Made by a program: the position numbers and the translations under genes. A stretch of DNA of 64,000 bases from Nostoc linckia NIES-25. Its GTDB lineage: Bacteria; Cyanobacteriota; Cyanobacteriia; Cyanobacteriales; Nostocaceae. This document shows positions 33,362 to 42,113 of this stretch, piece after piece. Positions within the stretch are counted from its first letter, which is position 1; every line of letters begins with the position of its first letter. The notes under the pieces were generated by a model. The model was not told where the DNA came from and ran no database searches. It was given only the letters and a program-made list of their open reading frames with translations. The stretch is taken from assembly GCF_002368035.1 (NCBI RefSeq), contig NZ_AP018222.1, positions 310,001 through 374,000 of the forward strand, in the 5' to 3' direction.

Positions 33362-34654
33362 TCACCCCACTATCACCGGATGACTAACAACGCCTCCATA
33401 GAGTAACCCACCGTCATTCCACGGAACTGTCGTTAGTTGTGTGTTACCTAAATTGTCAGTAGCACGAGCTTGCAGAAAATATTTGCCGGGAACTGGGTTC
33501 CATTCAATATCCCAACGTATCCATGCAAATGGAAAATTTGGTTCTCTTAGTCGTGCAAATTGCCAAGTTTTGCCACCATCAAGGCTGACTTCCACGCGTA
33601 CAATCTTTCCTTTTCCAGACCAAGAACGTCCGCGCAGTAAGTAACTTCCGGCAGAAAGTGTAGCTGGCCAAGCCAATTCAAAGGCGCTTTTAACATTTTG
33701 ATATGTAATCAGTTTGCCTTTATACGGAGCAATAGCTTGATAGTCTGCACCAATCAATACCATTTGCTCCGTCACCCACGGAGTGTATATCGGCATTTCG
33801 GAAACTTCAATCCGCTCAATCCATTTAACATTGGCGTTTCCTCCCCAACCAGGAAATAAGGCACGGCATGGCTGACCATGATCTGGGGGTAATGGTTCTC
33901 CGTTCATTGCGTAGGCGATGAGGGAGTTATCTGCTAATGCTTTGCTAATCGGAACTACACTGTTGAACTTGGACTTATTGGTTGCCTTTGAATCCAGCGA
34001 ATCTAAATCTGCACCCTCAACGAGTACATCTTTTGCCGTGGATTTGAGTCCAGCTCGCTCTAATAATAATCCAAGTGGTACACCAGTCCACTCAGCCACA
34101 CCAATCGCCCCAAGCCTCCACCGAGTTCCAGAGAGTGGTGTGTTGTAAGCTTCTTCAAAGAAGCGCCGACCATTTGCAGCACACTCAATGGCGCAAGTGA
34201 CCGAAATGGATGGCATGGCGATGATTTCATCGTAAGTGAACTCACAAGGACTAGAAACGCCAGTTCCATGAATCTGCAAGCGCCATGTAGACGGGTCAAA
34301 GGGAGGAGGCGTACTGCGGTTGTGAACATAAAACCAATCGTTTGGTACTATGTAACCACGCCCATACATCGCTTCCCAGTTCATCTCTAATGTGCCTTGG
34401 CCGTGAGAGATATATCCTGGTGGTAATGGCTTAAGTATTTTACTTTCTTTGGTTTTGGCATCCGCGTTAGCATAAGCAGGCGCTGGTTTAGCCACCCCTC
34501 CAATGGCTGTTGCACCAACCATAGTGCCTAGTATTTGCAGAAAGCGCTGCCGCGAAATACCTGCATCCGCGCTTTTTTGCCAAATGTACTCTTCAACCCG
34601 CCCCTGTAGATAATCCTCCTGGTCATTTGTCATTTGTCTTTTGTCCTTTGCCAT
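33362..34654 (-). CDS. sulfite oxidase-type molybdopterin oxidoreductase
   Basis: A 430-residue protein likely to oxidise sulfite to sulfate. A Tat-like signal SRQRFLQILGTMVGATAIGG is followed by a probable cleavage after AYA, so it is periplasmic. The Mo-cofactor domain contains VTCAIECAANGRRFF, whose second Cys is the expected Mo ligand, GAIGVAEWTGVPLG and DHGQPCRALFPGW with GNANVKWI. The C-terminal Mo-co dimerisation domain has VRVEVSLDGGKTWQFA and ARATDNLGNTQ. No heme domain, as in SorA-like enzymes. The first about 14 residues (MAKDKRQMTNDQED) come from heptamer repeats. It lies between a class V aminotransferase and a TauE/SafE exporter. Confidence 0.88.
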   Translation of the reverse strand: MAKDKRQMTNDQEDYLQGRVEEYIWQKSADAGISRQRFLQILGTMVGATAIGGVAKPAPAYANADAKTKESKILKPLPPGYISHGQGTLEMNWEAMYGRGYIVPNDWFYVHNRSTPPPFDPSTWRLQIHGTGVSSPCEFTYDEIIAMPSISVTCAIECAANGRRFFEEAYNTPLSGTRWRLGAIGVAEWTGVPLGLLLERAGLKSTAKDVLVEGADLDSLDSKATNKSKFNSVVPISKALADNSLIAYAMNGEPLPPDHGQPCRALFPGWGGNANVKWIERIEVSEMPIYTPWVTEQMVLIGADYQAIAPYKGKLITYQNVKSAFELAWPATLSAGSYLLRGRSWSGKGKIVRVEVSLDGGKTWQFARLREPNFPFAWIRWDIEWNPVPGKYFLQARATDNLGNTQLTTVPWNDGGLLYGGVVSHPVIVG

Positions 34655-34688
34655 TTGTTATAGCAGGGAACAGGGAACAGTCAAAAGA

Positions 34689-36143
34689 CTATCTGTCTAC
34701 CACTGTCCAAACACCAGTGGTTTCATCTTGTGTGTAATAGGGTAAATAGTAATCAAATCCGTTTTTGGCTATTTGAGCGATCGCACTAATAAAGCGATCG
34801 CAATCTTCCAATGTATTATATACAGCAAAGCTGGCTCGGATAATACTAGGAATGTTGCGGGTAATTCCTTGGTCTACTTCCTTGGCAATCTCAAGGTCTT
34901 GCTCGTCTGAAATATTCTTGAGTTTGCGAATGTATTCGTATGTGCAAAAAGCCCCAGCCCGAACCCCAATACCGTATTCTTGTGCCAAAATCTCTGCGAC
35001 TAAACGTCCGTCAAACCCGTCGATATCGAAGGGGATAACATGGGCTAAATTATCTCCTGCAATATGTACTTTCACACCAGGAATACTCGCAAGTCGTGTA
35101 AATGTAAACTCAACTAACGAATGTTCGTACTGAGCTATGCGCGAACGTCCTAATTCTTCTATAATTTGAATTGCCTTGGCAATGGCGATCGCACCCATCG
35201 CATTTGGCGTTCCAGGATCGTGGGCGCGTTCTGTATAAAAACGCTTGATTTCTAGGTTTCTAGTGATATAAGGCAGGTTTCCACCGCCGATTTGATAAGG
35301 GTAGGAGCTATCAAAAAATTCTTTAGGCCCCAGCAAAACACCGGTTCCGTAAGGCGCATACATTTTGTGTCCGGAGAAAGCTACAAAATCTAAATGACAT
35401 AGGTCATCATCTGGACGCATGTCTACTCGTTCGTGCTGAATTAATTGACACACGTCGGCGAATATCTTCGCACCGTACCGATGTGCTAAAGCTGCAAGTT
35501 CGTAAATCGGAGGTCTGTAGCCTGTAATTGTCGAAGCACCTGTAATGGTAAGTAACTTAATTTGCTCAGCTTGAGGAAGATCTTGATGTGCCTTGAAAAT
35601 ATTTTCAATTTCAATCAGACTGACGCTTCCATCTGGCTGGGTTCTGTACTGCACAACTTCGTCTCTAGTTATCCAAGGCAACAAATTTGATGAATGTTCA
35701 ATATCAGAAACTAAGATTTTTCCGGGTTTTTTTGCCCAGAGTGTAGCGGCTCCATTAATTGCTTCTGTAGTATTTTTCGCAAAGATTACATAATTTTGTG
35801 AAGACGAACCTACAAAGTCCCGAACGATATTGCGACTGGCATCATATTCTCGTGTAGTGATGACCGATTTCTGCCCAGAACCTCGATGTACGCTACCGTA
35901 AGTATCGAGCATTTCGTCTACATATTGCTTGAGAGTTGCAAAGGGAGTGGTTGTAGCTCCATTATCTAAATTGACGTACTTAACATATTTTCCATTCAAA
36001 GTTTTCACTTTAAAGGACAGAGATTCATCCGTAAATAACGGTTTAATTTCTTTGTCCCAAAAGCTATCAAAATTTTCTGCAAATATTGGTAACTGAGCAT
36101 TTGTTTGCTTGATTTTTGCGTTTAATGTAAAGATATCGGTCAT
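34689..36143 (-). CDS. class V aminotransferase, cysteine desulfurase/desulfinase-like
   Basis: A 484-residue PLP enzyme. VNLDNGATTTPF near the N-terminus, RGSGQKSVITTREYDASR, SDIEHSSNLLPW, FADVCQLIQHERVD and the PLP-Lys motif DFVAFSGHKMYAPYGTG are typical of the NifS/SufS branch. In GIGVRAGAFCTYEY the Cys lies where SufS-type enzymes have their catalytic Cys. Longer than SufS (about 410), mainly through a C-terminal extension. ATG 36143 has AAGGTG upstream. It heads a likely operon with sulfite oxidase (34-base gap) and a TauE/SafE exporter. Cysteine, cysteine sulfinate or a related substrate is inferred. Confidence 0.8.
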   Translation of the reverse strand: MTDIFTLNAKIKQTNAQLPIFAENFDSFWDKEIKPLFTDESLSFKVKTLNGKYVKYVNLDNGATTTPFATLKQYVDEMLDTYGSVHRGSGQKSVITTREYDASRNIVRDFVGSSSQNYVIFAKNTTEAINGAATLWAKKPGKILVSDIEHSSNLLPWITRDEVVQYRTQPDGSVSLIEIENIFKAHQDLPQAEQIKLLTITGASTITGYRPPIYELAALAHRYGAKIFADVCQLIQHERVDMRPDDDLCHLDFVAFSGHKMYAPYGTGVLLGPKEFFDSSYPYQIGGGNLPYITRNLEIKRFYTERAHDPGTPNAMGAIAIAKAIQIIEELGRSRIAQYEHSLVEFTFTRLASIPGVKVHIAGDNLAHVIPFDIDGFDGRLVAEILAQEYGIGVRAGAFCTYEYIRKLKNISDEQDLEIAKEVDQGITRNIPSIIRASFAVYNTLEDCDRFISAIAQIAKNGFDYYLPYYTQDETTGVWTVVDR

Positions 36144-36194
36144 TTTTAGCACCTTTATTCTAAATTTTTTATTTCTTGACAAGCTTAACAACAC

Positions 36195-37136
36195 AAAGCT
36201 TTCTTTCGCAGAATAATCAAATTACACTTTAGGGTTTATGGTGTTTGAAGTTACTGAATTATCGAAAGTAAAGTCAGTGATTTCCTTTATTGTTTAATAA
36301 ATAATTAAGAATTGTAAGCAGTATTAGTACTTAAGTAACAGGTATTTTTTAATTTTTTTATACTTTGTAATAAATAATTTTATGTAATTAACTATACTTA
36401 AGCTAAGTTTCCTGTAGTTAATAAATAAACTTCACAAATTGAATGCAACTGGATACAAAAAGTTTGTGGCTAACTAAGCCTAGAATTATTACCAGCAATG
36501 TGTTTCTCCCTGAAAAACCTTCTACTAAGTTGAGATCGATCTTCAAAAAAGTTTTACATTATACTTGTAGTTTTTTTTACTTGTATTAAAAATAGCTTAG
36601 AGTATTTATGCGTATTTATCAAAATTTCCTGACATAATGGTTTTCACAAATACTCCTTAGTCGTTGGCTGAGATTAAATAGCGATCGCCCAGAACTCAAA
36701 AATTCCGGTGAAATAGTAAATGTTTATACAGGCATTAATCTCCAGTAAAAAATAAATCAATAGAAAAACGTCTCTTTAAGTATATTTAAAGTATATCTTT
36801 GGATAGATGCAATTATAAGCAAAAACAAGGTAGTGAAGTTTGTGGAAATAAAAAACTAAATCAAGCAATACAATTTGGTTTTCAAATTTGGCGTTTGCCG
36901 TCTCCCCTATCTCACCATTACCGCTTTCCCAGGCTCTACTGTTCTTGACGGAAAAGAGGCTCATAGTGTTATAACGGCATCAATCTAGATAGAAAATAGG
37001 TAGTAGCGATTGATGACTAATTACTCTTCCATAGAGAGAGTTAAACTTAGCTTCTAGAGCAAATCCCGATCGACTGTGGCCGATCGGCAATGCTAACGCC
37101 AGCACTGCTGAATATTTTTAAGCGAGTGGGTCAAGA
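36195..37136. other. 940-bp AT-rich intergenic region
   Basis: It lies between two divergent genes and must hold both promoters. I see no repeat, RNA gene or credible frame; a 62-codon minus-strand frame at 36776-36964 has no motif. The size is unusual for this window in lacking the common dispersed repeats. Confidence 0.45.
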
Positions 37137-37139
37137 GTG

Positions 37140-38624
37140 ATGAATGAAGCTGACATCTCAAATAAGGGGACTGCGATCGAATCCCTAAATTCTGCTAATT
37201 CGCCACAATCCAAGCAGGCGAATTGCCCCTTTTACTCTGTTATGCCTAATGACAATATGGCAATTTCCAAATTGCCACTGCTCATGCCAGCTGAAGATAC
37301 ACAAATTTCGGAAGATACTGCCCAGCAGGACTGGGTTGCAGAGCCTGACAGCGGTAAACAAGCACTTCTTGACTCAGAATTTCAGAAGTTGCTGGCATTG
37401 AACGAAGAATTGCGTGGGGCTAACAATAAGTTGTACGAAGAAGTAGAGCAGCTAAAAGACAACCTAGCCGAATCTGAAAAGGTTTTGCAATGGCAGAAAA
37501 CGCGTTCTAGCGTCACTGAGTCGATGCTCAACCAACAAGCTCAGGAATTAGCTGCCGCTCAAGAACAGATAAAGTCGCTATTTCAACAATTAGAAACCGC
37601 CGTCCAAACTGTTCAACGCCAGGAAGTTTTTATCGAAACTCACAAAGCACAGCTACAAATTAGTCAGCAACGCCTTGCCCAGCTGGAAAGAGAATGTACG
37701 TTACTACACACCAATAACGACGAACAGTCTCAGAAGTTATTGCAATCAGAAAATTCTTGCCGCGAGTTACGCACTAGACTCATGCGCCAACAACGCCAGA
37801 CCCTGCAATTTAAGGCGGCTCTGGAAAAATGTCTAGACACACCCGTTCCTGGTTATGATTCCCTAGAAGATACCGCAAAACATCCTAAAGACATCACTTC
37901 CACACAAGGAAGATTTTCTCGCAAAGCTCGGTCTTTGTTTCCCAATGCACAGCCAATTAAACCTTGGTCAGCAGAATCAGAATCCTTGAGCGATAATCCC
38001 AATAATTCTTGGGCAGAACCCTCACCAACGCTGCCATTTCAAAGAAACCAACCCACTCCGACTTCATCCTCTTGGAACTGGTCGGTTAAGGAAGAAGTGC
38101 CAAAATCAGCGCAACCACCTTCCTCTCCAGAAATTGATGATTCCTCAGATACAACAGAAACTGTTTCACCTGTGGAATCACCAAACTTAGATCAACAATT
38201 GGATAGTCTCATCCAAATGTTCTTCACCTCCCAGCCTGCACCTACATCATCACCCGCTCCAGCGAAGACAGATGTGGATAATAATGTGGGCGATCCGCCT
38301 GTGTGGGAAACTTTAGCAACGATTCTAGAGGACGATGAGGCAGTAGAAAATCCCCAACAGGAGCAGTTGCAGACAGAAATCAACCCGCCTACAACTACAC
38401 CCACTTCATCTACCCCCAAAATATTTGTTGAAGAAACTGAAGACTACTGGTCAGAGGTTCCACAATTGACACAGTTGGATTTGCCGTCAGAATCATCAGG
38501 TGATAATGCCAATGATGCCAATTCACCCTCGCCCGTAGTTTATCCCCAACGTCCACCTAAAGGGCGCAAGTCATTGGCATCTGTAGAACTGCCGAATTTT
38601 CCGCCCAAGGGGACGAAGGGATGA
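37140..38624 (+). CDS. coiled-coil protein with disordered C-terminus
   Basis: A 494-residue protein, not assigned to a known family. Residues about 70-235 form a long coiled coil (FQKLLALNEELRGANNKLYE, ELAAAQEQIKSLFQQLETAV, and more). The remaining half is rich in Pro, Ser, Thr and Glu and probably unstructured, with two short ordered pieces (LDQQLDSLIQMFF and VWETLATILEDDE). It ends with VYPQRPPKGRKSLASVELPNF. No signal or membrane segment. GTG 37137 directly precedes ATG 37140. A scaffold or cell-envelope/division role would fit, but nothing proves it. Confidence 0.65.
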   Translation: MNEADISNKGTAIESLNSANSPQSKQANCPFYSVMPNDNMAISKLPLLMPAEDTQISEDTAQQDWVAEPDSGKQALLDSEFQKLLALNEELRGANNKLYEEVEQLKDNLAESEKVLQWQKTRSSVTESMLNQQAQELAAAQEQIKSLFQQLETAVQTVQRQEVFIETHKAQLQISQQRLAQLERECTLLHTNNDEQSQKLLQSENSCRELRTRLMRQQRQTLQFKAALEKCLDTPVPGYDSLEDTAKHPKDITSTQGRFSRKARSLFPNAQPIKPWSAESESLSDNPNNSWAEPSPTLPFQRNQPTPTSSSWNWSVKEEVPKSAQPPSSPEIDDSSDTTETVSPVESPNLDQQLDSLIQMFFTSQPAPTSSPAPAKTDVDNNVGDPPVWETLATILEDDEAVENPQQEQLQTEINPPTTTPTSSTPKIFVEETEDYWSEVPQLTQLDLPSESSGDNANDANSPSPVVYPQRPPKGRKSLASVELPNFPPKGTKG

Positions 38625-38765
38625 GGGGGCAGAGGAAAGGGGAAAGGGAAAAGGGAAAAGGGAAAAGGGAAAAGGGAAAAGGGAAAAGGAATAAATTTAA
38701 TCTTTCCCCTTACCCTTACCCCTTCCCCTTTAACCTTTTCCCCTTACCCCTTCCCCTTTCCCCAA
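38623..38765. repeat. expanded G/A-C/T hairpin repeat
   Basis: Seven successive GGGAAAA units on the left, the conserved core GGAATAAATTTAATCTTTCC, then pyrimidine units on the right. It is the longest copy in the window and suggests slippage growth. Confidence 0.8.
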
Positions 38766-38768
38766 TGA

Positions 38769-40922
38769 CTAATGACTAAATTTCTCAATTATGGCTTCTG
38801 GGCTAGTTTTTGCCACCTGAGTGGCCGATCGCGGTTTGCCTGTAGCGATCGCGTAGTTAATCGCTTGCAGGCGCAGCCACAATGCGGGATTGCGGGGTTC
38901 TAGCCAAGAACCTACCTGGTTCAAAAACTGTGGAAACCAGGCACTCAGTAAAGTGCTAATTAGGGCATGACGAGAAAAAGTAAAATAACTACCAAGCCAT
39001 CGTAGTAAATCTTTAGATCCAGCAAGTTCCCAAATCCATAAAAGCAAGGCTGGATTTTTCTTGGCTGCTTTGAGTGCTAAACGGTTAAAGGTTAACCAAT
39101 CACACCTGTCTTTGATGAAATTATCTGCCACCTCTGGAGGTGCTTCTGCTAACAGTCCAAAGAAGGTGTTAAGCATGGAGTTCACTCGTTGGGGTGGTAA
39201 AAATTTTCCTGTGGGTACCATCATGCCCTTGGAAAATAACCATGTGACTGAAACGTTAGTTTGGTAGGCGCGAATTCGATTCAAGTGTCGGAAGCTCAAT
39301 AAGTCATGTTTGAGAGCAATATCCAACAGCTTTGTTAACCGCTCTAAGTTGCGAACCAGGGAACCAAAACCTGTGAAAATCAGCGGAGATTGGAGCGATG
39401 CAGCATCACCGATGGCAATCAAGCGATCGAAGGCAACTTTGCGATCGCCACTCCCGACGCTAAAATGCCCCGGTATATACCCAAATGTCGGCTTTTTCCA
39501 TACCAATTTGTCTACATCGCATCTGCGATACTCTGGCAATATTGTAAAAAAGTCTTCGTACATCTCCAGCAAAGAGCCAGGATTTTCAGCATTGACTTGG
39601 TGGTAATGAAATAAATAAATCGTCAGCTCATCTTCTGCTCCAGGAAATAATTCCCAAATCAGCTGCCTTCCCCGCGAAATATCCCCGTGGCTGTAAAGAA
39701 CATCTCCCAATTCAGAATCCCATACCCCTGGTTCAAATCCCCTCTCAATGGCTGCTCCTACCGTCGGACACACGCTGTCAAAGGCACGGCCGCCATTTAA
39801 TTGCCAAGCAATGGGGGAAGCTGTTCCCATCGCATCTACTAGCAATCTACCACTTACTTGTTTTTCAATTTCACTACATAGGTGCTTGACTTTTAGGATA
39901 ACTTGTGATTCATTTATATCTGCACGGATAAACTCTGTTTCATCCCAAATTTCTCCGCCTGCCGCTTGCAACTTTTGCCCACATAGTTGCAGCAACTTTT
40001 CGGAATCTAAGCCTAAATTTAGCACTGTGGGTGTGTGCAATACAGGCGATCGCAGTTTCCTTGGATTATTAGCATCAAAAAACTTATTGAATCCATCTTT
40101 GTATTCTCTAGCAATGATGGTCTCTAACTCTGCGGGGGTGATTAAACCCAAGTTAAGTAAGCTTTGAATCTCATCGCGGGAAATATTCCATTCTCGGTTC
40201 ATCCGCCCAAATGGCATTCTTTCCACCAGCAAGACTTTATATCCAAGTTTTGCCATCACTGCTGCATGGATGACGCCTAGTGCGCCGCCGATGTAAATAA
40301 TGTCGTATTGAGCATGGGGCATGGGGCATTGGGCATCGGTTATGAATTCTTTGTCTCCCTTGTCTCCATTTCCCCAGTCCCCAGTTCCCAGTCCCCAGTC
40401 CCCTTGACTAGAAAACACCACCTGTCGCGGCTGCTGCGGATTTCGTACCCCTTGCCGCCATCGCTGTTCCCACCAGTAGGCGCGTTTGAGGTCATATTCT
40501 CCGTTGGGCATTTTCTGAAAATACTTGACGGTGAGGGGATAGTAAGGGGCTAGAGCCTCAAAAATCGATTGCTGCGATAAATCAATGGCTGGGGGTTCCG
40601 GATAATGATGCGGAAAACGGCTTCTGATTTCTTTGCTCAGCTGTTGCAGGATTTCTTTTTCTTGAGGAAAGGGTTGTTCTGCCCAACGAAATACTTTTAG
40701 GTAGGTAGTTCGTTGCACTGACCAAATAAATACAGAAAGTTCTTCAGGCAAGTTTTCAGAAATCGCCGCGCCAGCAGTTGTAGTAGCGGTAGTAATTTTG
40801 AGGCGGAAGCCTTCTGTTGTCAGCACTTTTTCCCCATATCCCGGCTGAAAATCTGTTTGCAACCACTGACGCACAGCAGCGATATCCGCAGTTGGAACTT
40901 CTAAATAAAGGATTTCTTTCAT
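38769..40922 (-). CDS. cruP: CruP/CruA-type FAD-dependent oxidoreductase (lycopene cyclase family)
   Basis: A 717-residue flavoprotein. After an about 200-residue N-terminal domain comes the Rossmann motif YDIIYIGGALGVIHAAVMAK (GxGxxG-like, here GGALG). Next is VERMPFGRMNREWNISRDE, the signature seen in CruA/CruP lycopene cyclases, then a DAMGTASPIAWQL motif and FGYIPG, with IAIGDAASLQSPLIFTGFGS as the second FAD motif. CruP is found in oxygenic phototrophs and linked to carotenoid and oxidative-stress functions, its cyclase activity being debated. Residues near 171-205 (SQGDWGLGTGDWGNGDKG) are coded by an inserted repeat, in frame. Start ATG 40922. Confidence 0.75.
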   Translation of the reverse strand: MKEILYLEVPTADIAAVRQWLQTDFQPGYGEKVLTTEGFRLKITTATTTAGAAISENLPEELSVFIWSVQRTTYLKVFRWAEQPFPQEKEILQQLSKEIRSRFPHHYPEPPAIDLSQQSIFEALAPYYPLTVKYFQKMPNGEYDLKRAYWWEQRWRQGVRNPQQPRQVVFSSQGDWGLGTGDWGNGDKGDKEFITDAQCPMPHAQYDIIYIGGALGVIHAAVMAKLGYKVLLVERMPFGRMNREWNISRDEIQSLLNLGLITPAELETIIAREYKDGFNKFFDANNPRKLRSPVLHTPTVLNLGLDSEKLLQLCGQKLQAAGGEIWDETEFIRADINESQVILKVKHLCSEIEKQVSGRLLVDAMGTASPIAWQLNGGRAFDSVCPTVGAAIERGFEPGVWDSELGDVLYSHGDISRGRQLIWELFPGAEDELTIYLFHYHQVNAENPGSLLEMYEDFFTILPEYRRCDVDKLVWKKPTFGYIPGHFSVGSGDRKVAFDRLIAIGDAASLQSPLIFTGFGSLVRNLERLTKLLDIALKHDLLSFRHLNRIRAYQTNVSVTWLFSKGMMVPTGKFLPPQRVNSMLNTFFGLLAEAPPEVADNFIKDRCDWLTFNRLALKAAKKNPALLLWIWELAGSKDLLRWLGSYFTFSRHALISTLLSAWFPQFLNQVGSWLEPRNPALWLRLQAINYAIATGKPRSATQVAKTSPEAIIEKFSH
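40309..40410. repeat. repeat insertion inside cruP
   Basis: GGGGCATGGGGCATTGGGCA on one side and tandem CCCCAGT heptamers on the other, entirely within the cruP frame and without breaking it. The encoded stretch is rich in Gly, Asp and Trp and lies just before the FAD-binding motif. Confidence 0.75.
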
Positions 40923-41086
40923 CTTTTCCTGACATCTCCGATGGATCTATTCACAATGACAGATTTTATGAAGGCACAAAATAAGGTAAACTCCGCCCTA
41001 TTAGTTAGTTACGTAAAGATTCAGTGAAGAAATTTTAATATTTGCTCAAATTTATTGTTCATTTTGTAAAACTGTAAACCTACGCC

Positions 41087-41320
41087 ATGAATTATCCCAT
41101 TCCAGACAGCCCCCAGGAAATTGTAGCTCTCCGACAACAGCCGATTGATGAGGAACTAGTTGCCAGTGCGATCGCTGGAGTTATTAAGATTGTCCGCGCT
41201 CAGGGTCAATCTTTGGAAGAATTAACTGCTCAGGTGTTAGCGGAAGATCCTCTGCTAGATCAGCAACAACGCCGCTGGTTGAGCCAATTAGTTGCCCAAG
41301 CGTGGGAAAAGTTCTCTTAG
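41087..41320 (+). CDS. small conserved-looking hypothetical protein
   Basis: A 77-residue, acidic, helical protein: IDEELVASAIAGVIKIVRAQG, SLEELTAQVLAEDPLLD, QRRWLSQLVAQAWEKF. No Cys, signal or membrane segment. It is compact and well formed and uses ordinary codons, so I regard it as a real gene. Divergent from cruP, with 164 bases between. Function unknown. Confidence 0.7.
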   Translation: MNYPIPDSPQEIVALRQQPIDEELVASAIAGVIKIVRAQGQSLEELTAQVLAEDPLLDQQQRRWLSQLVAQAWEKFS

Positions 41321-41536
41321 AATGAAAGCGCCTCACAATTGAGGATATAAATATTGGAAATTGGCGATGCCTGGGTTGGGCTACACCTACACATTTCGCT
41401 ATTAAATGAGAATAATTATCTGTCTGGATTCGCTTGCTACTTTGGATTCACGGCTCACAAGCAACCAAATCAACAATATCAAAGTTTGAGGTTGCTAAAG
41501 AATCCTATAACGCTTTTAAACTTTCTTAAGGGGAAG

Positions 41537-41567
41537 GACTCCTAGTTTGGGCTAGGGTCTTTTTTTT
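41537..41567 (+). terminator. rho-independent terminator
   Basis: GACTCCTAG-TTTGGG-CTAGGGTC followed by eight Ts. It lies 217 bases after the small gene, with a doubtful 63-codon frame between. Confidence 0.7.
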
Positions 41568-41713
41568 GCCAATCTTTATGGTTAGCAATACTAGGACTTA
41601 CGCTGTCTGTTAACGTGAATTATAAAGACCTCACCCACCCAGCCTCCCTCTCCTTCGAGGAGAGGGAGGAGTAACGAAAAATTAGGCTTTTTACTCCCCT
41701 CTCCTTGAAGGAG

Positions 41714-41878
41714 CTACGGTGTACACACAAGTCTTTTAAAGTTGTGCCACAGGCTTTTGATCCCCCCAACCCCCCGATAAATTGGGGGGCAAAAATCTCT
41801 CAAAGTCCTCCTTTTTAAGGAGGATTTAGGAGGATCTACAGGATTTTGGTTTTCTACACAGATGTGTGTACACCGTAG
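41714..41878. mobile_element. MITE with 16-bp perfect inverted ends and 11-bp target duplication
   Basis: CTACGGTGTACACACA (41714-41729) is exactly complementary to 41863-41878. CCTTGAAGGAG stands on both sides (41703-41713 and 41879-41889). The host site is itself a hairpin repeat (CTCTCCTTGAAGGAGAGG), so one repeat has inserted into another. The 165-bp inside carries only small palindromes (CCCCCCGATAAATTGGGGGG), no transposase. Confidence 0.88.
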
Positions 41879-42113
41879 CCTTGAAGGAGAGGGGCAGGGG
41901 GTGAGGTCAAAATCCTATACATCGAATTCACGTTCTGTGAAAGCAGATTGCTACTTTGTGAGGTACAGATAATTGTAGGGACACAATATATTGTGCCCCT
42001 ACCCATGTACTTCTTTTTTACCTGAAATACGCTCTAACAATAAAGGGAGGCGATCGCCTCCCTTCTCATCAACAACAAAGCATAAACACCAACACACCAC
42101 ATAGCTATTTTTG

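Noticed and set aside
36776..36964. 62-codon minus-strand frame
   Set aside because: No ribosome binding site, no motif, very AT-rich intergenic DNA.
41354..41545. 63-codon plus-strand frame before a terminator
   Set aside because: Non-ATG start and no motif; its end overlaps the terminator stem, although a real small gene cannot be fully excluded.
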